A stretch of DNA of 64,000 bases, from positions 1,798,001 through 1,862,000 of the forward strand of contig NZ_LT906465.1 in assembly GCF_900187185.1 (NCBI RefSeq), written 5' to 3'. Origin of the DNA: Chryseobacterium taklimakanense. GTDB taxonomy: Bacteria > Bacteroidota > Bacteroidia > Flavobacteriales > Weeksellaceae. Under the pieces are notes generated by a model. That model ran no database searches. It saw nothing but the letters and a program-made list of their open reading frames with translations, and was not told the origin of the DNA. Below, piece by piece: positions 57,821 to 64,000 of this stretch. Position numbers and translations under genes: made by a program. The stretch's first letter is position 1, and the number at the start of each line of letters is the position of its first letter.

Positions 57821-57850
57821 ATTGTTCAAAATTGTTCAAAATTGTTCAAT
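57821..57850. repeat. Three tandem 10-bp repeats upstream of asd
   Basis: ATTGTTCAAA repeated three times in a row, with the last unit ending in AAT. One helical turn per unit. A similar 10-bp pair (CCAGATTAAA/CCAGATTGAA) occurs at 58007-58026 in the same 251-bp spacer. Could be operator half-sites or slippage; no known motif recognised. Confidence 0.6.
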
Positions 57851-58033
57851 CGAGATCTATATAAGATTTTTAGTTAGGCCTTTTAATCAGTTTTGATAAG
57901 TTATCCGTTGAAATAGCGATTTTCTATTACAGAGAATCGCGAAAGATATCAGATATCTAGATCCTCAAATCTTTTTACTGATGCTATACGAATTGAACTT
58001 TTGGAACCAGATTAAACCAGATTGAACTGTTTC

Positions 58034-58471
58034 TTACCCGAAGAGTCTCGCCCACTGGAATGCCCAAAGCATCAGTGCCACAGCGATAAGCCCCATAATT
58101 ACATTGCCCATCGTCAGTTTATCCTGTGTTTTGAATTTTTTGTTTAAAATGGTCAAAAGAACCGCAGCAACAATCATTGCAGTTGGGTGTTCTACATAAG
58201 TATGCCTCGATACGGAATCGCTCATCAATGTGCCGGCCTCTTTTGCTGCTTTAAAGCCCGGTGAAAAGAAAAAAAGCATCACCAAACCTACCAGTGCCTG
58301 AAGGTGGAAGAAAATCATGGTAAAAAGCGTAGATTTTCTCAAGAATTTTGAAATGTTTCCGGAATAACCAAACATTGTCAATAACAGGGCAACGACAAAA
58401 ACGGCAATCAACAAAAGAAGTAAATAAGCAAATCCTCTGTGTGCCTGAAGCATGATGTAAAACGTGTCCAT
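58034..58471 (-). CDS. Cytochrome-b-like four-helix membrane protein
   Basis: 145 residues from the ATG at 58471. Four hydrophobic helices near 5-30, 42-65, 85-105 and 118-138. Histidines are in positions suited to haem or quinone binding: His11 (LQAHRGF) in helix 1, His in IFFHLQALVGL of helix 2, and RHTYVEHP before helix 3. Such proteins are annotated as cytochrome B in related flavobacteria, but haem binding is not shown. Alone on this strand, next to the IS-disrupted terminator. Confidence 0.6.
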   Translation of the reverse strand: MDTFYIMLQAHRGFAYLLLLLIAVFVVALLLTMFGYSGNISKFLRKSTLFTMIFFHLQALVGLVMLFFFSPGFKAAKEAGTLMSDSVSRHTYVEHPTAMIVAAVLLTILNKKFKTQDKLTMGNVIMGLIAVALMLWAFQWARLFG

Positions 58472-58565
58472 AAAATATTTTTTAAAGGTTAGCTGCAAAT
58501 ATAAAAAAATCCCGGCGATTGTGGACTGCCCCCAAAAAGTTAGACACTTTTTAGGGGCATTTTTT

Positions 58566-59090
58566 ATGGGGAAAAGTAAATATTCAGCAGACTTTAAATT
58601 AAAAGCTATAAAGAGATATCACAAAGGTGACATTGGAACAGACGATTTAGGAAAACGCATTGGAGTTTGTGGTTCATTGGTTCGTAAATGGATAAAATTT
58701 TATGAACTTTATGGAGTTTCAGGACTTGTTCGGCTTTCCAATAGGCATTACACAAAAGATTTTAAATTAAAGATTTTATCAGTAATTGAGAAAGAGAATT
58801 TAAGTTTAAAAGAAGCGTCGAGAAGGTTTAATATTCCTGCGGAGTCCAGTATTCTTAGTTGGCAGCGTAATTACAAAAAAAATGGTATTTTAGGTTTAGA
58901 AAACAGACCCAGGGGAAGACCTAAAACCATGAGTAATTACAAGCGAAAAAAAAAGAAAACAGGCAAACCCTTAACAAGGGAGGAAGAACTGTTGGAGAGG
59001 ATTTATTATTTAGAAGCCGAGAACGCCATTTTAAAAAAGTTAGACGCCTTAATTCAGGAAAGGAAAAATCCAAAGCCATCGAAGAGTTAA
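58566..59090 (+). CDS. IS150-type transposase OrfA (double HTH)
   Basis: 174 residues from the ATG at 58566; the frame extends upstream out of the IS but those residues are not real. Two helix-turn-helix units: DFKLKAIKRYHKGDIGTDDLGKRIGVCGSLVRKWIKFYE and DFKLKILSVIEKENLSLKEASRRFNIPAESSILSWQRNYK (landmarks at 9-50 and 68-110), then a Lys-rich linker and a leucine-zipper-like coiled coil (EEELLERIYYLEAENAILKKLDAL). The latter contains the frameshift site. Binds the IS ends. Confidence 0.9.
   Translation: MGKSKYSADFKLKAIKRYHKGDIGTDDLGKRIGVCGSLVRKWIKFYELYGVSGLVRLSNRHYTKDFKLKILSVIEKENLSLKEASRRFNIPAESSILSWQRNYKKNGILGLENRPRGRPKTMSNYKRKKKKTGKPLTREEELLERIYYLEAENAILKKLDALIQERKNPKPSKS
59033..59039 (+). 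other. Programmed -1 frameshift heptamer A-AAA-AAG
   Basis: In the OrfA frame the codons are TTA AAA AAG, giving the canonical slippery A-AAA-AAG used by IS150/IS3 elements. Slippage by -1 leads without a stop into the OrfB frame and yields a transframe transposase of about 450 residues. Confidence 0.85.
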
Positions 59091-59131
59091 GGCAGGACTT
59101 TGATTTAGCAGTACTGCTGGATTGTACATCG

Positions 59132-59920
59132 ATGGCAAGAAGCAGTTTTTATTACTATCAAAAACGCTTTCAAATGAAAGATAAATATGCGGAAATAAAA
59201 GAAATGATTAAGCAGATTTATCATCGTCACAAAGGAAGGTTGGGCTATAGAAGAATTACTTTGCTTTTGAAAGAAAAAGGAATTTTGATTAATCACAAAA
59301 CTGTTTTACGACTTATGAAAATATTAGGTTTAAAGAGTATTATCCGAGTGAAGAAATATAAATCTTACAAGGGAGAGCAAGGGAAAATTGCGCCCAATGT
59401 TCTACAGAGGAATTTCAAATCGGACGCTCCTAATCAGAAATGGGCAACCGATGTTACAGAGTTTAATGTATCGGGTAATAAACTTTACCTATCTCCAATC
59501 ATCGATCTATTTAATGGTGAAATTGTCAGTTTTGACCTATCTGAAAGACCTGTGTTCAGCCAAATCATCAGGATGCTAAAGAAATCATTCAGAAAAGTAA
59601 AATCTACACAAAACATCATTCTACATTCTGATCAAGGTTGGCAGTATCAAATGAAACATTACCAAAACTTGTTAAAAGAAAAAGGCATTATTCAAAGTAT
59701 GTCCAGAAAAGGAAACTGTTTGGACAATGCGGTGATAGAGAACTTTTTTGGAACAATAAAATCAGAAATGTTTTATACCAGAAAGTTTGGTTCCATTCAG
59801 GAACTTAAGATGGAAATAGTGAAGTACATTCACTATTACAACAATGATAGAATAAGACTCAATCTCAAAGGAAAGAGTCCGGTACAGTACCGAACTCTTT
59901 CCTTTGAGAATATTGTTTAA
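59132..59920 (+). CDS. IS150-type transposase OrfB (DDE integrase domain)
   Basis: 262 residues from the ATG at 59132, but probably made mainly as OrfA-OrfB fusion; its frame is open back to the slippery site. HTH_21-like start (IYHRHKGRLGYRRI), then the DDE core: Asp107 (WATDVTEF), Asp167 (LHSDQGWQY) and Glu203 (AVIENFFGTIKSEM), with the 35-residue D-to-E spacing of IS3 transposases, and the terminal YHYYNNDRIRLNLKGKSPVQYR block. Complete. Confidence 0.93.
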   Translation: MARSSFYYYQKRFQMKDKYAEIKEMIKQIYHRHKGRLGYRRITLLLKEKGILINHKTVLRLMKILGLKSIIRVKKYKSYKGEQGKIAPNVLQRNFKSDAPNQKWATDVTEFNVSGNKLYLSPIIDLFNGEIVSFDLSERPVFSQIIRMLKKSFRKVKSTQNIILHSDQGWQYQMKHYQNLLKEKGIIQSMSRKGNCLDNAVIENFFGTIKSEMFYTRKFGSIQELKMEIVKYIHYYNNDRIRLNLKGKSPVQYRTLSFENIV

Positions 59921-59985
59921 TTTTGTCTAAACTTTTGGGTGCAGTCTATTGCCGGGATTATTATTAAGAACTTGAACTCAGTGGA

Positions 59986-62900
59986 TTAGAATGAATATTT
60001 CATACCGAATGTCGCGCTCCAAGTTGTGGATCTTGAACTTACAGATCTGTAAGGTGAAGTAACCAGATTATTACCGTCTCTTAACATTTGGAAAGTTGGA
60101 TTGGCACTTACTGAACCAGTTCTTGTAAGGACAGATCTACCGTTTGAAAGTATTTGATCCTGGATTCCCCATTCAGAGTTTAGAAGGTTTCCGAAGTTTA
60201 CCACGTCAAGAGTTAGAGATAGTTTATGTCCTTTATCAAACATATCTTTGAAAAGATCCTGTGTTAATTTTACATCAAATCTGTTTTTCCAAGGCATTAA
60301 GAATGCATTTCTCGGAACAATTTTGCCTCTGTACTCTTCCAGTCCGTTTGCAGTTACAAATTTGTCGAAAGCATCTCTCTGTTGCTGAACAGTGAACAAA
60401 ACTGCGCCTTTACTGTCTTTGATATCTGTGAAATTGATATCAGAAGTATTGGTAGGAATGTAAAGCAGGTCGCTAGTAATTCCGTCACCATTCACGTCAT
60501 TAGCATAAATGTAAGAGAATCTACCTTGATTTGCTCCGTTGTAGTAAATACCGATTGTTGTATTTCTGAAGTTGTAGCTTAGAGTACCAACTACACGGTG
60601 TGGAATTGCGAAGTCAGAAATTCCAAGAATTTGCTCATTCGGGTTGTCGATAGACGGAAGTCCTGACCAAGATGAGTTAGCAGAAGACCCAGGGTTGCTG
60701 GTAATATCTTTCGCATCAGAGTAAGTGTAGAATAATGAACCGGATAATCCGTTCCAAGGCCTCAGGTTTGCACCAAATGTTGCAGAAAATGCATAACCTT
60801 TCTGATCGGTATTTGTAAGAACTGTAACGTTATTAGCTCCGATTTTGTTATTATACTGATAAGATGCAAGAGTTGGATAGAACTCACGGTCAGCATAAGT
60901 CATTCTTTGACCTGATGCTTTTCTGTTAGCTGCAAACTGGAATACCGCATTTACATCTTTAGTATAAAGGATATCAGATGTCAAAGTGATCGGAGATTCA
61001 GGAATTTTGAAATCTACACCAAAGCTTGATCTCCATACAGATGGCATTTTGAAGTTGTCGTCTACCAAAGCAATTGTACTAGGAGTACCTCCACTTGGTG
61101 AAGTGATGAAAACATTTTCTGCGCCTGCAGGTACATTTTTCAAATGGTAGTAAATATCTTCCGGGTGGAATCTTACATTCTTAATCCATCCGCTTATAGT
61201 GTTATAACCGTTTGGCTCAATAGTATTCTGAAGAACACCGGCATTAGTTGGCATATTAGTTAACCATACGAAAGGTACCCTACCAGTGAAGATACCGGTA
61301 CCACCTCTGAAGATTAATGAACGGTCTCCAAGTGCGTCAAAGTTGAATCCAAATCTAGGGGATAGCTGGATTTTTGATTTTGGCCACATACCTGAAGAGT
61401 AAGTACGCTTGTTTCCGTTGATGTCAAGTAATTCAAGAGCGTCAATAGATGGGTTAGCCGTAAGGTCATTCAGATAGAAAGGTTTTTCAGCTCTTAAACC
61501 TAGCGTAAAGTTAAATTTATCAGTTACGGTAATTCTGTCTTGAATGTATGCTGAACCTAGTCCAAAGTTAACTCTTGAATAAGTTTCCTGACCTTCATAT
61601 GGATAAGTTAGACCAAACATAATTGGAGCGACCTCCTGTGCAGTTCCTGTTTTAAGGAAATCTTCTACAGAAGCATATCTGTAGTAACCAGTACCCATAC
61701 GTGTATATGAGTTTCCGAATTTTTGTAGCTCGTATGCTAAACCACCTGTGAAAGTGTGTTTTCCTGTGTTGTAAGTAAGGTTATTTGTGAATGACAGGTT
61801 ATCATTGATCACATCATTAAGGTAAGAGAATAATTCTGTACCAAAACTGATGTAGTTACCACCTGTTGCAGAACCGTCCCAAATGTCTACAAAAGGGAAA
61901 AGGTTGCTTGAAGGTGTGGTTCTTGTATCCTGGATTTTAGAATATGTGAATAAGAACTTGTTTGATACTGCAGAGTTGAAGGTTGAGTTCAATTCAGCTG
62001 TGAAAGACTGAACTTTGTTTGAAAACGAGTAGTTACCATTCTCGAAAGTCATAGCATTCTCGCTTACCCTGTTCCAAGTAGAACGTGGCTGAGGACCTGA
62101 GTTACCATTTGCAACCTGCATTGACGATCCGTCAAGAATGTTATAACGGAAAGCCGCTTTGTGCTTATCGCTGATATTCCAGTCTAATCTTGCCAATAGT
62201 TTATCTCCTTTTTGCTCAGCTTCATTTGCGTATCCCTGATATCTACCCGGATCGTATCCCCAAGTATTGATCAAGTGATTTCTCACTGCGATAAGGTCAG
62301 ATTCTTTAACTCTAGAGATATTTTGAGCAACATTTGCTACACCGTTTTGAGACGCTCTCCAAAGGTTTGCACCTGATGCATTTGCACCTGTAGCAGTTTC
62401 TCTTTCAGCACTGATGAAGAAGAATAGTTTATTTTTAGCGATAGGGCCACCAATGGTAAGACCGTTCACAAGTCTAGCACCGCTTACCTTATCGATGTTA
62501 TTGCCATTGATTTTCCAGCCGTTAAGTTCTTTACCGTTGTAGTATCCGTAAAGTGAACCGTGGAATTTATTGGTTCCTGATTTTGTTACAGCGTTAATCC
62601 CAGCACCAGTAAAGCCTGATTGAGTTACATCAAACGGAGCAATGTTTACAGAGATTTCCTGAATTGCATCCAAGGAAATCGGCTGTGAGTTACCGCCAGG
62701 AAGTGGGTTAGTAGACAAACCAAAACCGTTGTTAAAATTAGCACCGTCGATTTGTAAATTGTTATACCTCGCATCTCTACCTGCAAAAGAAACACCATTT
62801 GCCTGTGGAGTCAGTCTTGTAAATTCCGTGATGCTTCTCGTAGTTTGAGGAAGTTCCTGAATTTGTTTTTGTCCAACGTTCGTTGCTGCACCAGTTTTGT

Positions 62901-63285
62901 TTTGGTTGGTAGTTGATCTCGCTCCGGTTACTACAACTTCAGCGATATCTTTAGTTTTTACAGACGCACTTGGGTTAAGCACGAAAGGCTGGCCAAGTTC
63001 CAAATATACATCATCGTAAACCTCAGCGGATTGACCTGGTCTGCTCACTTCGATTCTGTAAGGGCCACCAACACGCATGTTAGAAATGTTGAATCTTCCT
63101 GATTCGTTTGCAACACCTGTGTAAACAGTACCTGACGGAAGGTGTGTTGCGGTTACGGTAGCTCCTGCAGACTGTGTAATTACACCCTGGATGCTACTCG
63201 TAGTAACCTGCGCATGTAAAGTTCCATAGCCGCAAAATGCAATCGCAGCAATAAGAACCGACTTTTTTAAAGGACTAAAATTCAT
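59986..63285 (-). CDS. Oar-like TonB-dependent receptor
   Basis: 1099 residues. Signal peptide to about residue 26 (YGTLHAQ), carboxypeptidase-regulatory-like domain at 29-115 (SIQGVITQSAGATVTATHLPSG, ESGRFNISNMRVGGPYRIEV), TonB-box-like and plug region at 118-260 (EVVVTGARS, TTRSITEFTRLTPQANG, DARYNNLQIDGANFNNGFG, GGNSQPISLDAIQEISVNIAPFDVTQSGFTGAGINAVTKSGTN), then the barrel, ending GMKYSF. The plug wording is that of the Oar subfamily, large receptors of Bacteroidota and Myxococcus. Ligand unknown. Its terminator has been split by an IS. Promoter box at 63321-63328. Confidence 0.88.
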   Translation of the reverse strand: MNFSPLKKSVLIAAIAFCGYGTLHAQVTTSSIQGVITQSAGATVTATHLPSGTVYTGVANESGRFNISNMRVGGPYRIEVSRPGQSAEVYDDVYLELGQPFVLNPSASVKTKDIAEVVVTGARSTTNQNKTGAATNVGQKQIQELPQTTRSITEFTRLTPQANGVSFAGRDARYNNLQIDGANFNNGFGLSTNPLPGGNSQPISLDAIQEISVNIAPFDVTQSGFTGAGINAVTKSGTNKFHGSLYGYYNGKELNGWKINGNNIDKVSGARLVNGLTIGGPIAKNKLFFFISAERETATGANASGANLWRASQNGVANVAQNISRVKESDLIAVRNHLINTWGYDPGRYQGYANEAEQKGDKLLARLDWNISDKHKAAFRYNILDGSSMQVANGNSGPQPRSTWNRVSENAMTFENGNYSFSNKVQSFTAELNSTFNSAVSNKFLFTYSKIQDTRTTPSSNLFPFVDIWDGSATGGNYISFGTELFSYLNDVINDNLSFTNNLTYNTGKHTFTGGLAYELQKFGNSYTRMGTGYYRYASVEDFLKTGTAQEVAPIMFGLTYPYEGQETYSRVNFGLGSAYIQDRITVTDKFNFTLGLRAEKPFYLNDLTANPSIDALELLDINGNKRTYSSGMWPKSKIQLSPRFGFNFDALGDRSLIFRGGTGIFTGRVPFVWLTNMPTNAGVLQNTIEPNGYNTISGWIKNVRFHPEDIYYHLKNVPAGAENVFITSPSGGTPSTIALVDDNFKMPSVWRSSFGVDFKIPESPITLTSDILYTKDVNAVFQFAANRKASGQRMTYADREFYPTLASYQYNNKIGANNVTVLTNTDQKGYAFSATFGANLRPWNGLSGSLFYTYSDAKDITSNPGSSANSSWSGLPSIDNPNEQILGISDFAIPHRVVGTLSYNFRNTTIGIYYNGANQGRFSYIYANDVNGDGITSDLLYIPTNTSDINFTDIKDSKGAVLFTVQQQRDAFDKFVTANGLEEYRGKIVPRNAFLMPWKNRFDVKLTQDLFKDMFDKGHKLSLTLDVVNFGNLLNSEWGIQDQILSNGRSVLTRTGSVSANPTFQMLRDGNNLVTSPYRSVSSRSTTWSATFGMKYSF

Positions 63286-63320
63286 ATCAATTTATTTATA
63301 AAAATTAAATTTTCACGGTG

Positions 63321-63328
63321 CAAAATTA
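63321..63328 (-). promoter_or_regulatory. -7 box of the Oar-like receptor gene
   Basis: Reverse-strand TAATTTTG followed by CACCG, 36 bp upstream of the start codon. Perfect TAnnTTTG match. Confidence 0.65.
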
Positions 63329-63341
63329 ATTCTAAAAAAGG

Positions 63342-63396
63342 AAGGCTATATTAACAAAATGTTAATTATTAAAATTTTGTTAATATAGCCTTTTTT
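63342..63396. terminator. Long perfect hairpin, bidirectional terminator after nadC
   Basis: 19-bp perfect stem: AAGGCTATATTAACAAAAT at 63342-63360 and its complement at 63374-63392, with a 13-nt AT-rich loop and T runs on both strands. It ends the nadC transcript on the reverse strand just upstream of the receptor promoter. Confidence 0.85.
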
Positions 63397-63505
63397 CTCT
63401 TTGATTTTCAGGTGATTTGTGTTTCAAATCGTGCGTTTAAACTTTGGCAAAGATATTTATTTATTTTTAAAAATATTAAGAAAATTTAATTACATCATAA
63501 TTTAT

Positions 63506-64000
63506 TTAATCCTTCACGGCCTTCAGGCTAATATCAATATTTTCAGCGGAATGCGTCAGTGCACCCGCAGAAATATAAGTAACGCCGGTAGAAGCCACAT
63601 CTTTTAACATCTCTCTGGTAATTCCGCCGGAAGCTTCACTTTCACATCTCCCGTTGATGAGTTCTACCGCTTTTTTCATGGTTGGTACGTCCATATTATC
63701 GAGCATAATGCGGTCCACTTTTGCATTGATGGCTTCCTTTACCTCGTCCAGATTGCGGGTTTCTACCTCAATTTTCAGTTTCTTTTTATTCTTTTTCAGG
63801 TACTCTTTGCACATTTTCACGGCATTGGTGATGCTTCCGTTGTAATCGATATGATTGTCTTTTAGCATGATCATATCATAAAGCCCGTACCGGTGGTTTG
63901 TGCCACCACCAATGGCGACTGCCCATTTTTCACAAATCCTGAAATTAGGCGTCGTTTTCCTGGTGTCGAGAAGCTTGGTTTTTGTACCGACCAGACGTGA
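63506..64000 (-). CDS. nadC: Nicotinate-nucleotide pyrophosphorylase (carboxylating), 3' part
   Basis: The frame is open to the right edge; the start codon lies beyond the window. 164 residues are visible. They begin LVGTKTKLLDTRKTTPNFRICEKWAV and contain GGGTNHRYGLYDMIMLKDNHI, VETRNLDEVKEA, DRIMLDNMDV and EASGGITREMLKDVASTGVTYISAGALTHS, all diagnostic for NadC (quinolinate phosphoribosyltransferase) including the Arg/Lys substrate contacts. It makes nicotinate mononucleotide from quinolinate for NAD synthesis. Confidence 0.95.
   Translation of the reverse strand, partial: SRLVGTKTKLLDTRKTTPNFRICEKWAVAIGGGTNHRYGLYDMIMLKDNHIDYNGSITNAVKMCKEYLKKNKKKLKIEVETRNLDEVKEAINAKVDRIMLDNMDVPTMKKAVELINGRCESEASGGITREMLKDVASTGVTYISAGALTHSAENIDISLKAVKD

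Larger units (their letters stand above)
58522..59948 (+). mobile_element. IS3-family (IS150-group) insertion sequence, intact
   Basis: 1427 bp. Ends are imperfect inverted repeats: left TGGACTGCCCCCAAAAAG, right (reverse complement) TAGACTGCACCCAAAAG, matching at about 21 of the first 25 positions including the following TTAGACA. A 3-bp target duplication TTG flanks it (58519-58521 and 59949-59951). It encodes OrfA and OrfB in -1 frame with an A-AAA-AAG slippery heptamer, and both reading frames and the DDE triad are intact, so it may be active. Its lower GC and strong AAA/TTT use stand out from neighbours. Confidence 0.9.
58502..59962 (-). terminator. Terminator split by the insertion sequence
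   Basis: Joining the flanks of the IS and removing one TTG gives AATCCCGGC-GATT-GCCGGGATT, a perfect 9-bp stem with 4-nt loop, with seven Ts on the reverse strand side (58503-58509). In the uninterrupted state it would end the TonB receptor transcript (59986-63285). The element now separates the two arms. Confidence 0.8.

Noticed and set aside
57821-57850. CRISPR-like array
   Set aside because: Only three contiguous 10-bp units without spacers; no cas genes in the window.
58464-58565. Upstream extension of the IS OrfA frame
   Set aside because: It starts outside the element, in the cytochrome-like gene's promoter region, and IS150 OrfA begins at the ATG at 58566.

Overview
The window looks like chromosome from a flavobacterium of the Chryseobacterium/Kaistella group (Weeksellaceae, Bacteroidota). 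This rests on: a type IX secretion/gliding lipoprotein (SprE/PorW), exosortase F with its partner, type III glutamine synthetase, several flavobacterial families of unknown function (names such as DUF6909, DUF6702, DUF6146 and DUF5689 are recalled, not searched), three large TonB-dependent receptors, very little Shine-Dalgarno sequence, and many promoters with the Bacteroidota -7 box TAnnTTTG. It is mostly housekeeping and envelope gene content, densely packed, with one insertion sequence. No CRISPR array, prophage, rRNA operon or conventional defence island was seen.

Layout. 1-5.9 kb: 3' end of sprE, then tnaA, a DUF502 membrane protein, the tRNA hydroxylase miaE, a small membrane protein and an acyltransferase-3 protein. 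6.1-8.7 kb: a dispersed intergenic repeat, rplU-rpmA and a HerA-like ATPase. 8.8-11.4 kb: a DnaQ-type exonuclease and lysA, the latter preceded by a promoter, a lysine-rich short reading frame and a terminator hairpin that together look like an attenuator. 12.3-17.3 kb: miaB, a sigma-54 activator, lptE and a Glu-rich protein in a tight forward run. 17.4-19.7 kb: a frameshifted methyltransferase, three tRNAs (Leu-UAA, Gly-GCC, Leu-UAG), a DUF3127 protein with an SSB-like tail, and aat. 19.7-26.0 kb: a DUF5689 lipoprotein and TonB receptor divergent from a secreted nuclease/phosphatase, a candidate nucleic-acid scavenging locus. 26.1-36.1 kb: sufS, a serine hydrolase, glyS, DUF389, pyrD, DUF445, lipoprotein msrB and an L,D-transpeptidase. 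36.2-39.3 kb: a copper-type cluster (TonB receptor carrying two HMA domains, plus a Cys/His-rich small protein). 39.4-50.7 kb: an NlpC/P60 lipoprotein, glnN, an FAD oxidoreductase, a DUF6909-like protein, aspartate kinase, an M1 peptidase, coaX and tadA. 50.9-54.6 kb: a reverse-strand operon with an aminoglycoside-phosphotransferase-like kinase, a stand-alone RapZ C-terminal domain, a MurU-like nucleotidyltransferase and a LOG-family protein, suggestive of cell-wall sugar salvage. 54.6-58.5 kb: xrtF and partner, a CDF metal transporter, asd and a cytochrome-b-like protein. 58.5-59.9 kb: an intact IS3-family (IS150-group) element sitting in the loop of a transcription terminator. 60.0-64.0 kb: an Oar-like TonB receptor and the 3' part of nadC.

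Functional threads: lysine/aspartate-family synthesis (aspartate kinase, asd, lysA), tRNA modification (miaB, miaE, tadA), envelope assembly and cell-wall turnover (lptE, L,D-transpeptidase, NlpC/P60, salvage operon, serine hydrolase), and outer-membrane uptake paired with secreted or lipoprotein partners. All family assignments come from reading motifs by eye; no database search was run.
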